This document shows, one piece after another, positions 1-7,963 of a DNA stretch of 64,000 nt; positions within the stretch are counted from its first letter, which is position 1, and the number at the start of each line of letters is the position of its first letter. A model generated the notes under the pieces. It made no database searches and was not told where the DNA came from. It saw only the letters and a list, made by a program, of their open reading frames with translations. This DNA comes from Seohaeicola saemankumensis (GTDB lineage: Bacteria > Pseudomonadota > Alphaproteobacteria > Rhodobacterales > Rhodobacteraceae): the NCBI RefSeq assembly GCF_020171285.1, contig NZ_JAIUZI010000004.1:320832-384831 (forward strand), given 5' to 3'. Position numbers and translations under genes: made by a program.

Positions 1-101
1 TGGAGGCCGATTACATGAAACGCTGCGGCGAGAGCGCGGATTATGCCGAGGGCGTGGCGAGTTTCCTTGAGAAACGCGCGCCGGAGTTCAAGGGCAAATG
101 A
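1..101 (+). CDS. paaG: PaaG-like enoyl-CoA hydratase, 3' end only
   Basis: Only the last 32 codons are in the window, read in the frame that starts at base 3. The tail ends ...YAEGVASFLEKRAPEFKGK, the usual C-terminus of crotonase-superfamily PaaG/PaaF-type isomerase-hydratases, in which the final helix carries an EGVxxFLEKRxPxF pattern. Its TGA (99-101) overlaps the ATG of paaI in an ATGA junction, so the two are translationally coupled. In the phenylacetate pathway PaaG converts the ring-epoxide CoA ester to the oxepin. The family call is firm from the tail and context. PaaG rather than PaaF cannot be decided from 32 residues. Confidence 0.75.
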   Translation, partial: EADYMKRCGESADYAEGVASFLEKRAPEFKGK

Positions 102-538
102 CGCCGGAACAGCGCGCCGAACGGTCGGCGGAGGCGATGTGGGCCGACGACAATGCCTCGAAATGGGCGGGGATGGCGATTGCCCGCGTCGGCGAGGGCA
201 CGGCGGTTCTGGAACTGACGGTCGAAGGCCACCATTGCAACGGCCATGCGATCTGTCATGGCGGGGTGATCTTTATGCTGGCCGACAGCGCCTTTGCCTT
301 TGCCTGCAACAGCCGCAACCAGGTGACGGTGGCGCAGCACAACATGATCAGTTTCATCGCCCCGGGGCAAAAGGGCGACCGGCTGACCGCCGAGGCGCGC
401 GAGATCAGCCTGACCGGGCGCAGCGGGATTTATGATGTGAGAGTGACCAATCAGGACGGCACCCTGATCGCCGAAATGCGGGGCATGTCCCGCGCGATCA
501 AGGGCGCGCTGTTCGATGAGGAGGAGAAAAAGCCATGA
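98..538 (+). CDS. paaI: Hydroxyphenylacetyl-CoA thioesterase PaaI
   Basis: The product is a 146-residue hotdog-fold thioesterase, the normal PaaI length. The NGHxxxHGG segment lies near residues 48-56, followed by LAD with the likely catalytic Asp63, as in PaaI enzymes that hydrolyse ring-hydroxylated phenylacetyl-CoA and other dead-end CoA esters to free CoA. The start is the ATG inside the paaG stop (ATGA overlap), and the 3' end overlaps the paaK start by four bases, so paaG-paaI-paaK form one coupled unit. Function is inferred from family and neighbours. The enzyme is expected to be a cytoplasmic tetramer. Confidence 0.9.
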   Translation: MTPEQRAERSAEAMWADDNASKWAGMAIARVGEGTAVLELTVEGHHCNGHAICHGGVIFMLADSAFAFACNSRNQVTVAQHNMISFIAPGQKGDRLTAEAREISLTGRSGIYDVRVTNQDGTLIAEMRGMSRAIKGALFDEEEKKP

Positions 539-1845
539 AGGATCTGAGCCCGAAACCCGGCGATCTGGACCCGATCGAGGTTGCCTCGCGCGACGAGATC
601 GGCGCGCTGCAGCTGGACCGGCTGAAATGGTCGCTGCGCCATGCCTATGACAACGTGGCGATGTACAAGGCGCGGTTCGATGAGGCGGGGGTACATCCCG
701 ACGACCTGAAAACGCTGAGCGATCTGGCCAAGTTCCCGTTCACCTACAAGAACGACCTGCGCGACAACTATCCCTTTGGCCTCTTTGCGGTGCCGAGGGA
801 GCAGATCATCCGGCTGCATGCCTCCTCGGGCACCACGGGCAAGCCGACGGTGGTGGGCTATACGAAAGCGGATATCGACAACTGGGCCGATCTGGTGGCG
901 CGGTCCTTGCGCGCCAGCGGGCTGCGCAAGGGTGACATGGTGCACAACGCCTATGGCTACGGGCTGTTTACCGGGGGTCTGGGCGCGCATTACGGGATCG
1001 AGCGGCTGGGCGCGACGGTGGTGCCGATGTCGGGCGGGCAGACGGAAAAGCAGGTCAACCTGATCACCGATTTCAAGCCCGACGGGATCATGGTGACGCC
1101 GTCCTATATGCTCAACATCCTCGAACAGTTCCACAAGGCGGGGCTGGACCCGCGCGACAGCTCGCTGCAGGTGGGGGTGTTTGGCGCCGAACCCTGGACC
1201 GACGCGATGCGGCGCGAGGTGGAAGAGGCGTTCGACATGCACGCCGTCGATATCTATGGCCTGTCCGAGATCATGGGGCCGGGCGTGGCCAATGAATGTG
1301 TGGAGACCAAGGATGGCCCGGTGATCTGGGAAGACCATTTCTATCCCGAGATCATCAACCCGGCGACGGGCGAGGTCTGTGCCGATGGCGAGATGGGCGA
1401 GCTGGTGTTTACCACGCTGACCAAGGAAGGTCTGCCGATGATCCGTTACCGTACCCGCGACCTGACCCGGCTGCTGCCGGGCACGGCGCGTTCGATGCGG
1501 CGGATGGAGAAGATCACCGGGCGCAGCGACGACATGATGATCCTGCGCGGCGTCAACGTCTTCCCGACCCAGATCGAGGAACAGCTGATGGCGACCGGCG
1601 GGCTGGCCCCGCATTTCCAGATCGAGCTGTACACCGCCGGACGCATGGACGCGATGCGGGTCTATGTGGAGGCCAGCCCCGATGCCGCCGACGAGTTGAG
1701 CAAGACCGCCGCCGCGCGGATGCTGACCAAGCGGATCAAGGACAACGTCGGCGTGTCGACCGAAATCGTGGTGGGCGAGCCCGGTGATGTGGCCCGCAGC
1801 CAGGGCAAGGCGGTGCGGGTGATCGACAACCGCAAGAAGGAGTAG
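535..1845 (+). CDS. paaK: Phenylacetate-CoA ligase PaaK
   Basis: The product is a 436-residue adenylate-forming ligase that makes phenylacetyl-CoA from phenylacetate, ATP and CoA, the entry step of the pathway. The phosphate-binding SSGTTGKP loop is at residues 97-104. A YGLSE segment near 242 and the C-terminal hinge GRSDDMMILRGVNVFP near 327-343 are typical of PaaK. Length matches the family. The start overlaps paaI by ATGA. Six bases after its TAG begins a TetR regulator gene. Nothing is degraded or missing. Confidence 0.95.
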   Translation: MKDLSPKPGDLDPIEVASRDEIGALQLDRLKWSLRHAYDNVAMYKARFDEAGVHPDDLKTLSDLAKFPFTYKNDLRDNYPFGLFAVPREQIIRLHASSGTTGKPTVVGYTKADIDNWADLVARSLRASGLRKGDMVHNAYGYGLFTGGLGAHYGIERLGATVVPMSGGQTEKQVNLITDFKPDGIMVTPSYMLNILEQFHKAGLDPRDSSLQVGVFGAEPWTDAMRREVEEAFDMHAVDIYGLSEIMGPGVANECVETKDGPVIWEDHFYPEIINPATGEVCADGEMGELVFTTLTKEGLPMIRYRTRDLTRLLPGTARSMRRMEKITGRSDDMMILRGVNVFPTQIEEQLMATGGLAPHFQIELYTAGRMDAMRVYVEASPDAADELSKTAAARMLTKRIKDNVGVSTEIVVGEPGDVARSQGKAVRVIDNRKKE

Positions 1846-1850
1846 CGCCC

Positions 1851-2447
1851 GTGGCCCGGACAATTGCCAAGGACCACGACCAGAAACGCGAGATGATCCT
1901 GAAATCGGCGGCCAAGGTGTTCGCCGAACAGGGATTCGACCGCGCCTCGATGACCCAACTCGCCCGCGAATGCGGGATCTCCAAGGCCAATATCTATCAC
2001 TACTACGACAGCAAGGATGCGATCCTATTCGACATCCTCGACAGCTACCTGTCGGCGCTGCGCGACCGGGTCCATGGCGTGGACACCGCCGGGCTGACCC
2101 CGGAGGACCGGCTGCGCCGGGTGGTGCGCGAGATCCTGCATGCCTATCAGGGGGCGGACCACGAACACCAGGTGCAGATCAGCGCGCTGGGGGCGCTGCC
2201 CGAGGACCAGCAGCGCCAGATGCGCGCCTATCAGCGCGACATGGTGACGTTGATGAGCGATTGCCTGCGCGCCGCGGCCCCGGAGGCGTTCGAGGGCGAC
2301 GCGGGGCGGCTCAGGGCCACCACCATGTCGGTCTATGGCATGCTGAACTGGTACTACATGTGGAACGCCGGCGCCGGCGCGCCAGAGCGCGAGGACTATG
2401 CCAAGCTGGTCTGTGACCTGACGCTGAACGGGGTGCGGGGGCTGTAG
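1851..2447 (+). CDS. TetR-family regulator, probably of phenylacetate catabolism
   Basis: The product is a 198-residue TetR-type repressor. The N-terminal helix-turn-helix spans about residues 33-60 (SMTQLARECGISKANIYHYY, then SKDAILFDIL), and the rest is a helical ligand domain. The start is a GTG preceded by AAGGAG that overlaps the end of paaK, and no better in-frame ATG exists. TetR proteins next to paaK in beta- and alphaproteobacteria and in Thermus (PaaR) respond to phenylacetyl-CoA, so the same is inferred here. A matching palindrome overlaps the -10 element in front of paaJ at 11309-11332. Direct evidence that this protein binds there is lacking. Confidence 0.85.
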   Translation: MARTIAKDHDQKREMILKSAAKVFAEQGFDRASMTQLARECGISKANIYHYYDSKDAILFDILDSYLSALRDRVHGVDTAGLTPEDRLRRVVREILHAYQGADHEHQVQISALGALPEDQQRQMRAYQRDMVTLMSDCLRAAAPEAFEGDAGRLRATTMSVYGMLNWYYMWNAGAGAPEREDYAKLVCDLTLNGVRGL

Positions 2448-2648
2448 GGGAAAAGACAATCGGCGATCAGGCTTGCCGAACCCGCAAATTGTCATGCCTA
2501 TCTGGTTCCGGGATCTTTTGCCCGCGCAAAGCGGGGTGGCGACAGGACTGCGGGTGAGACGATCGCCCGCTTGAAACAACGTCTCATCAAGTTGCGTACT
2601 CTCTGCAATGCGAACCTATTTCAGTGGCATTCGAAACGTGTGCCGCCC

Positions 2649-3152
2649 TTATTTTAGAAAGAGAGTAACTGCTTCCTCACAGGTTTCCAAAAGTTTCAAA
2701 AGGCGATTATCCTTCAGGAACCGCTGTATTTCTGCCGCTTTGATGCAGTCCTTTTTTGCTTTCGCCGGTTCGATGCTGGACAATGAAATCCCGCGCGCTG
2801 CGTATGCCATGCCGGCTCCGAAGTAGGAGGTTCGTTTTATTGCGGAGACAGTTTCTATTGCGTCGCGTAGTTCGTCCTTGCTCAAACCTTCGCGTTTTGT
2901 TGCATCCGATCTCTTCAGTTTGCTCAAAGTAGTATCTGCGACGGCAATGACCTCCGAGTTTCTTCGGATCGAAGTGGTGCAAGCACGCACTGCGGCGGAG
3001 CTTCCGACCTTAACGCGACTCGCGCAGTTCCGGGATGCTGTTTCCAGGCTTGGTGAACGGTCGATTTCTCGCAAGAGTTCATCCATACTCCCGGCGTGCC
3101 CGGATAAAGGTATCAGTGCGGCCACCAGAGCAACAAAAGGGGTTTTGGTCAC
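2649..3152 (-). CDS. Orphan exported protein with four cysteines, in a low-GC islet
   Basis: The product is a 167-residue protein of no family I recognise. I place the start at the GTG at 3152, because AGGAGGAGG sits just upstream and the product then begins with a clean Sec signal (MTKTPFVALVAALIPLSGHAG). The longer reading to 3224 has no ribosome site and hides the signal inside the protein. The mature part is helical, basic and carries four cysteines (NCAS, RACT, KDCI, ETCE), enough for two periplasmic disulfides. Base composition and codon choice from about 2580 to 3360 are clearly AT-richer than the flanks, which suggests recent acquisition. It stands alone with no operon partner. Confidence 0.65.
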   Translation of the reverse strand: MTKTPFVALVAALIPLSGHAGSMDELLREIDRSPSLETASRNCASRVKVGSSAAVRACTTSIRRNSEVIAVADTTLSKLKRSDATKREGLSKDELRDAIETVSAIKRTSYFGAGMAYAARGISLSSIEPAKAKKDCIKAAEIQRFLKDNRLLKLLETCEEAVTLFLK

Positions 3153-3387
3153 TTCTTTCCTCCTCCTGACATGCTGAACCAAGTCTGATCCCATTCGGAT
3201 TTTCGGGTCTATGATCCTGGTCAATTCGGAGGGCTCAGAACTTCACTGCGCCGGAACGAACAGATTATTCTGTAGATCAAACTCGCGCATCTGGCTGGAT
3301 GTTTCAGGAGTTTGCCGTCTTCGAAAGAGCTTACAATGCCGGGTAGTTTCCATCGCAGTCTTCCGGCTTTGACAGCGCGCCGAACCC

Positions 3388-3996
3388 TTACCCCTGCCGC
3401 GCCCGCGCCCAGGCGCGCCGGGCGATGACCACCCGCGCCGTCGCGATCAGGGCCAGCGCGCAGAGCAGGGTTTTGCTGAGCGGTTCCATGGTGCCTTCGA
3501 TCAGAAGTGCGTGCCCGGCGGTGCCGCAGACCGCCGCCAGAACCAGCCCGGTATGGACCAGCCGCCAGCGGCGCGGCGCGAGGCGCATGGGGCGGCGCAG
3601 CGCGGCCCAGAGCGCGGCGGCAAAGACCGCCCACATGGCGATGGCCCCCCAGGCCGAAAACGGCGTGGGCGAGCGAAACAGCAGCACGTCGATCACGTCG
3701 GGCGGGCTGGTGAGCCAGAGGCCCGCGACATGCAGGATCACCGTCAGCACCAGCAGCGTTCCGACCCAGCGGTGCAGGCGGCGGCCGCGCCAGCCGGTCA
3801 GCCCCGGCAGGGCGTCGCCCATCAGCAGCGGTTGCAGCAGGATCAACACCAGCCCGGCGATCCCGGCGAAACCGGCGGCGATATAGACCGGGTCGCGCCA
3901 GGCCAGCAGCGGGCTCTGCGCCGCCAGCGCCAGCGGCGCCACGATCGCCAGCGCCACGACGGCCCATATCAGGCCCGCGCGGAGGCGGGGGGACAT
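3388..3996 (-). CDS. Ferric-reductase-like bis-heme membrane protein
   Basis: The product is a 202-residue integral membrane protein with about six hydrophobic helices, resembling the ferric reductase-like transmembrane (YedZ/MsrQ/NOX-type) domain without FAD or NAD domains. Two histidine pairs, H75/H89 and H148/H162, are each spaced by 13 residues on facing helices, the classic arrangement for two stacked b-type hemes. I use the ATG at 3996. A TTG at 4005 would overlap the stop of the upstream gene and is an alternative. The gene directly follows a Tat-exported intradiol-dioxygenase-like gene, so it may pass electrons to or from that periplasmic partner. The electron donor is unknown. Confidence 0.75.
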   Translation of the reverse strand: MSPRLRAGLIWAVVALAIVAPLALAAQSPLLAWRDPVYIAAGFAGIAGLVLILLQPLLMGDALPGLTGWRGRRLHRWVGTLLVLTVILHVAGLWLTSPPDVIDVLLFRSPTPFSAWGAIAMWAVFAAALWAALRRPMRLAPRRWRLVHTGLVLAAVCGTAGHALLIEGTMEPLSKTLLCALALIATARVVIARRAWARARQG

Positions 3997-4001
3997 CGCT
4001 G

Positions 4002-4520
4002 TCAAACGGGTTGCAGCACGAAATGCGCCTCGAGGCTGGTATCGCGCGAACTGGGCATGACGGGGCGCAGAAAGACGGAAAGATAGTCGCCGCTGTCATA
4101 GGCCAGGTGGCCATGCGGCTGGCCAAAGGCGGGCACGATCTGGGGCATCTCCAGCCGGAACACGCCATTGGCGTCGGTCAGCGTGGCGCCGTGGCTCTGG
4201 GGGTCGCGTTCGTGGCCCTCGGTGGTATGGGCCCAGATCTGGATGCGCTGCCCGGCCAGCGCCGCGCCGTCGCCGGCGCGGCGCACGGTGCCGGTCATCC
4301 AGAAGCCGCCGCCGCCGATCCGCTCGACGATGGGGGCGCCGGGGCGATAGTTGTTGGCCCCGCCCCGCATCGACGGCGTCGGCGCCAGCGTCCCAGCCCG
4401 GGCGGGCCGTGTCAGCCCGGTCAGGGTGGTCGCGGCAAGCAGGCTGCCGGTGGCGACAAAGTGGCGGCGGGTCAGGGCGGCGCGGGTCTGGACAGAGGGC
4501 GGCATGGCAGAAGGGGGCAT
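4002..4520 (-). CDS. Tat-exported intradiol-dioxygenase-like protein
   Basis: The product is a 172-residue protein starting at an ATG preceded by AGGGAG; the in-frame extension to 4574 lacks a ribosome site. The N-terminus is a twin-arginine signal (LTRRHFVATGSLL, arginines 18-19). The mature part is the beta-sandwich of intradiol ring-cleavage dioxygenases, with TLTDANGVFRLE near 113-124 and a HGH pair at 136-138 in place of the canonical HIH iron ligands. The two ligand tyrosines of protocatechuate 3,4-dioxygenase are not obvious (Y58 and Y141 are candidates), so catalysis is uncertain. It is coupled to a bis-heme membrane protein gene downstream, suggesting a periplasmic redox pair. Confidence 0.7.
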   Translation of the reverse strand: MPPSAMPPSVQTRAALTRRHFVATGSLLAATTLTGLTRPARAGTLAPTPSMRGGANNYRPGAPIVERIGGGGFWMTGTVRRAGDGAALAGQRIQIWAHTTEGHERDPQSHGATLTDANGVFRLEMPQIVPAFGQPHGHLAYDSGDYLSVFLRPVMPSSRDTSLEAHFVLQPV

Positions 4521-4669
4521 GGCGGTTTCTCCCTGTGGTCGCGGTACGGGGCGGCGCGTTTCGACCGCGCCCAAGAGGGATCATAGCACGCTGGCGGGGC
4601 TTTCCGACATATCCGTGGCCGGGCGGCGGCAAATGGCGGTCACACCTTCGTGAGGGCCGGGTGTCAGGA

Positions 4670-5335
4670 TCAATCGGAGGAAATGCGCGGCTTGATATCG
4701 CGGCGGATCTGCTCGCCCATGCTGTGGCGGGCACGTTCCAGATCGTGTTCCACCTGCAGGTGGACCCAGAAATCCGCTGCCGTGCTGAAATAGCGGGCCA
4801 GCCGCAGCGACAGCTCGACCCCGACCGCCGATTTGCCGGCCAGCAAATCGGCGACCCGGCCTTCCAGCACGTTGATCCGCTGCGCCAGGTCCGACGGGCC
4901 GATGCCCAGCGGCTCCATGTATTCCTTTTGCAGGATCTCGCCCGGTGGCGGGCAGACAAACACCGGGCCTTCGGTCTTTTCCTGCTCTCCGGGCGGCAGC
5001 AGCTGCACTTCGGTGGCAAAACCCGCCGCCTTCCACGCGTCCAGCCCGCCGGCCATGTGCACGATATCGCCGTGACCTTCGTTCAGCAGCATCTTGCCCG
5101 CCGCCTCCGACCGCTTGCCGACGGCGCAATGCAGCACGACGCTCTTGCCGGGGATCGAGGGGAACACCTCGGGGTCAAAGCTGGACAGCGGCAGCAACAG
5201 CGCGCCGGCGATATGTTCGACCTCGTATTCCGAGGTCTCGCGGACATCGACCAGCACGATTTCATTGCGATCCAGCCAGTCCTTGACCTGGCGGACATCG
5301 GCGGCCTGAACCGCGACCGGGGGGGTGTCGGACAT
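4670..5335 (-). CDS. Rhodanese domain fused to a HigA-type antitoxin HTH
   Basis: The 221-residue product has two domains. Residues about 7-107 are a single rhodanese (sulfurtransferase) domain with active-loop Cys70 in HCAVGKRS. Residues about 128-215 match HigA antitoxins, beginning PPGEILQKEYMEPLG and ending with the family's RYFSTAADFWVHLQ segment. The two are joined by a short charged linker. The start is the ATG at 5335 with AGGGAG upstream; the extension to 5413 has no ribosome site. No HigB-type toxin gene is adjacent, so this looks like a domesticated regulator in which cysteine chemistry may control DNA binding. It lies just beyond the end of the paa operon. Confidence 0.8.
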   Translation of the reverse strand: MSDTPPVAVQAADVRQVKDWLDRNEIVLVDVRETSEYEVEHIAGALLLPLSSFDPEVFPSIPGKSVVLHCAVGKRSEAAGKMLLNEGHGDIVHMAGGLDAWKAAGFATEVQLLPPGEQEKTEGPVFVCPPPGEILQKEYMEPLGIGPSDLAQRINVLEGRVADLLAGKSAVGVELSLRLARYFSTAADFWVHLQVEHDLERARHSMGEQIRRDIKPRISSD

Positions 5336-5430
5336 GGCAGTCTCCCTTGCTCCGGCACGGATCGCCGGGGGGCCAGTCTGGGCCAATCCCGCGGGGGATG
5401 CAATCATGCGCATGTGTGGGGCGCTGCCGC

Positions 5431-5451
5431 GGCGCGCGCGTGGCGCGCGCC
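5431..5451 (-). terminator. GC-only hairpin at the end of the paa operon
   Basis: A perfect 9-bp inverted repeat (GGCGCGCGC / GCGCGCGCC) with a GTG loop lies downstream of the last paa-strand gene (ends 5493) and before the rhodanese-HigA gene. It has no T-tract, so it may act as an RNA 3' stabiliser or a Rho-assisted terminator rather than a simple intrinsic terminator. Confidence 0.45.
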
Positions 5452-5492
5452 GCCGGGCCCAACCGGCCCCGCCGGGCGGGAGCCCTGCGCGC

Positions 5493-6254
5493 CTAGTGCG
5501 GCACCTCGAGGCCGAGACGGTTCAGGATGGCGCTGGTCTCGCTCTCCCAGCGGGCGCGCAGCTGGGCGTTGGTGGACCGGCGCAGGCCCATCGCCCTGAG
5601 GCTGTCGGCCTTCTGCGAGGCCGCCGCGCCGAAACTGGAGGTCACGCGCGGCCACCAATAGGCGACGCTGGCCTGCAGCGCGGCGCGGTCACCGGTCTCC
5701 AGCAGCCGTACCAGCCCTTCCTCAGCCAGCTCCGCATGGCGCGCCTCGACCGGTGCGATGGCGCGGAACGCCTCGGCCAGCGGCTGGTACGAGACCAGCG
5801 AGAATTCCGCCAGCTGTACCGCCACTGCGCGGCCCATCAAGAGGTTCATCACCACCGCGTCGGCCCAGCCATCCAGCGGGTAGTTGAACACCGCCAGCCG
5901 CATGTCGTGGTCGCCGCGCCGGGCGCCGATGTCGGCGTCGCGCGGCAGCCGCGCGGTCCAGGGATGGCTTTGCTCATAGCGCGCTGTGTCGACGCCGAAG
6001 TCGGCCATTACTCTCATCACGCGGTCGGCGTGGTCGGTCTTTTCCAGCACGATGCGGGCGGCGGCGATGCGTTCCTTGATGCCGGGACCGGCGTTGATGA
6101 CGTCGGCAAACCCCGCCGCGCCGGCCAGTTCGCTGTCGACGAAGGTGGCCATCAGTTTCATCAGTTCCGCGCGGTAGCGCGGCGGCACGTTCGACGGGTT
6201 GGTCAGCACGCCTCCCTGCGCCAGATAGCTTTCGATGCTCATGTCCTGTGCCAT
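5493..6254 (-). CDS. PaaA/PaaC-like ferritin-fold protein, extra member of the paa operon
   Basis: The 253-residue helical protein belongs to the phenylacetate catabolic (PaaA/PaaC) ferritin-like family but is neither of the canonical subunits, both of which are present upstream. Candidate metal-ligand positions are a glutamate in DSELAGAA, an ExxxH in LEKTDHAD, and a proper ExxH in VEARHAEL. The first helix pair therefore departs from the standard ExxH. It is the last gene of the paaJABCDE strand, 13 bases after paaE. It may be an accessory or alternative epoxidase subunit. The exact role is unknown to me. Confidence 0.7.
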   Translation of the reverse strand: MAQDMSIESYLAQGGVLTNPSNVPPRYRAELMKLMATFVDSELAGAAGFADVINAGPGIKERIAAARIVLEKTDHADRVMRVMADFGVDTARYEQSHPWTARLPRDADIGARRGDHDMRLAVFNYPLDGWADAVVMNLLMGRAVAVQLAEFSLVSYQPLAEAFRAIAPVEARHAELAEEGLVRLLETGDRAALQASVAYWWPRVTSSFGAAASQKADSLRAMGLRRSTNAQLRARWESETSAILNRLGLEVPH

Positions 6255-6267
6255 GTCGCGGGCTCCC

Positions 6268-7341
6268 TTACTGGTCGTAATCGACGGTGACGGTATCGGT
6301 CAGCGGGTAGGACTGGCACGAGAGCACATAGCCCTTTTCGACCTCGTAGTCCTCGAGCGCGTGGTTTGCGACCATCTCGACCTCGCCCTCGATCACCTTG
6401 CAGCGGCAGGTCGAACAGACCCCGGCCTTGCAGGCATAGGGCGCGTCCATCGCGTTTTCCAGCGCCGCATCCAGGATCGAGACGTCCTTGCCCATGGTGA
6501 TGGTCTGGGTCGCCCCATCCAGAGTGATCGCGGCGCGGGTCATGTTGGCGCTGCTGGCCGCATCCGCGCTCACCGCCTTGCGTTTCAGGCGGCCGGGCTG
6601 GGCGCTGGCGAACAGCTCGAACTTGATCTGGCTGTCGTCCAGCCCGTGCGTGCGCAGCGCGGCGGCAATGCCCAGCATCATCGGTTCCGGCCCGCAGATG
6701 AATGCGGTGTCGACGCTGGTGATGTCGATCCAGCCCTTGAACAGCTCGGCGCATTTCTCCTGCGTCACCAGCCCGGTAAAGAGGTCGATCTCCTGCGCGT
6801 CGCTTTCCAGGATATGGATGATGTTGAGCCGCCCCATATGGGTGTTCTTCAGATCCTCCAGCTCCTCTCGGAACATGATCGTGTTGACGCCTTTGTTGGC
6901 GTAGACCAGCGTGAACCGCGACTTGGGCTCGCGTGCCAGCGTGGTTTTCAGGATCGACAGCACCGGCGTGATGCCCGAGCCGCCCGCGAAACCGAGGTAA
7001 TGGTGATCGGCGCCGGGGGTCAGCTCGGTAAAGAAGCTGCCCATCGGCGGCATCGCCTGCAGGGTGTCGCCGGGTTTCAGCGCCTCGTTGGCCCAGGTCG
7101 AAAAGGCACCGCCCTCGACCCGCTTGATACCCACCTGCAGCACGCCGTCGTCCTTGCCGGCGCAGATCGAGTAGGAGCGGCGCAGTTCCTCGCCGTCGAA
7201 ATCGCGGCGAAAGGTCAGGTATTGACCTTGGGTGAAATCGAATTCTGCCGCCGCGCCGTTCTCCGGCTTCAGGGTGACGACAACCGCATCGCGGATGGTG
7301 TTTTGAACGTCCGTGACGGTCAGATCGTGAAAGCGCGCCAT
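6268..7341 (-). CDS. paaE: Phenylacetyl-CoA epoxidase reductase subunit PaaE
   Basis: The 357-residue reductase passes electrons from NADPH to the diiron centre of PaaA. An N-terminal flavin-binding barrel carries the RSYS motif at 55-58, an NAD-binding fold has GGSGITPVLS near 120, and a C-terminal plant-type [2Fe-2S] domain has CKAGVCSTC and a last cysteine in LSCQSYP. I start at the ATG at 7341, preceded by AGAGGAGA; the longer reading to 7398 overlaps paaD and has no ribosome site. Gene order paaA-B-C-D-E is the standard one. Confidence 0.95.
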   Translation of the reverse strand: MARFHDLTVTDVQNTIRDAVVVTLKPENGAAAEFDFTQGQYLTFRRDFDGEELRRSYSICAGKDDGVLQVGIKRVEGGAFSTWANEALKPGDTLQAMPPMGSFFTELTPGADHHYLGFAGGSGITPVLSILKTTLAREPKSRFTLVYANKGVNTIMFREELEDLKNTHMGRLNIIHILESDAQEIDLFTGLVTQEKCAELFKGWIDITSVDTAFICGPEPMMLGIAAALRTHGLDDSQIKFELFASAQPGRLKRKAVSADAASSANMTRAAITLDGATQTITMGKDVSILDAALENAMDAPYACKAGVCSTCRCKVIEGEVEMVANHALEDYEVEKGYVLSCQSYPLTDTVTVDYDQ

Positions 7342-7375
7342 TGGCGTCTCCTCTCTTCGGGGTCCGAGCCGGGGC

Positions 7376-7849
7376 TCAGATGCATTTGAAATAGTCAAAG
7401 GGTTCCAGGCAGTCGGTGCAGCGCCACTGCGCCTTGCAGGGGGTCGAGCCGAACTGGCTGAGCCGTTCCACGTTGGGCCCGTGGCAACGCGGGCAGCGGT
7501 CCGGACCGCCGGCGGGCTGCGGCGGGGCGATGCCGTAATCCTCCAGCCGCGCGCGGCCCTTGTCCGACAGCCAGTCGGTGGTCCAGGCCGGCGACAGCTG
7601 GCGTTTCAATTCCAGCCGCTCGATGCCGTGGCCGCGCAGGGCGGTCTCGATGTCGAGGTTGATGATCGAGGTGGCCGGACAGCCTGAATAAGTCGGGGTG
7701 ACCGTGATCACCAGCCTGTCGCCCTCCCAGGCGACATCGCGGATGATGCCCAGGTCAACCAGGCTGATCACCGGGATCTCGGGGTCGGGAACGGCATCCA
7801 GCCAGTCCCAGATCTGTTCCACGCTTGGCTGTTCAACGGTTTGGCTCAT
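7376..7849 (-). CDS. paaD: Phenylacetyl-CoA epoxidase maturation protein PaaD
   Basis: The 157-residue protein has an N-terminal DUF59/MIP18 Fe-S assembly domain, with PDPEIPVISLVDLGI near residues 17-31 and TYSGCPAT near 53-60. A C-terminal four-cysteine cluster follows: CPRC, then a lone Cys, then CTDC and the family-typical FDYFKC end. PaaD is required for an active epoxidase, probably by maturing its iron centres. It is separated from paaC by 114 bases containing a strong hairpin, the largest gap inside the operon. Confidence 0.93.
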   Translation of the reverse strand: MSQTVEQPSVEQIWDWLDAVPDPEIPVISLVDLGIIRDVAWEGDRLVITVTPTYSGCPATSIINLDIETALRGHGIERLELKRQLSPAWTTDWLSDKGRARLEDYGIAPPQPAGGPDRCPRCHGPNVERLSQFGSTPCKAQWRCTDCLEPFDYFKCI

Positions 7850-7896
7850 ATGGATCCCCTCCTTCGCGGTAGGCGCGCCCGGACGTCAGGCCGGGC

Positions 7897-7931
7897 AGCC
7901 CCCGACCGCCCTCGATGGGCGGGAGGGGGCT
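7897..7931 (-). promoter_or_regulatory. Long hairpin between paaC and paaD
   Basis: In the paaC-paaD gap a two-part stem forms: a 7-bp outer arm AGCCCCC / GGGGGCT, a symmetric GA/GA internal loop that could make tandem sheared G-A pairs, and a 6-bp inner arm CCGCCC / GGGCGG around a 5-base loop. There is no T-tract. It is well placed to adjust the amount of paaDE mRNA relative to the structural paaABC mRNA. Confidence 0.45.
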
Positions 7932-7963
7932 CCCTCCTTCCGATCTCCTCCCGGCGTCGCGTG

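Noticed and set aside
2608..2826. Short plus-strand frame opposite the low-GC orphan gene
   Set aside because: It has no ribosome site, and the opposite frame has a strong one, a signal peptide and balanced amino-acid use.
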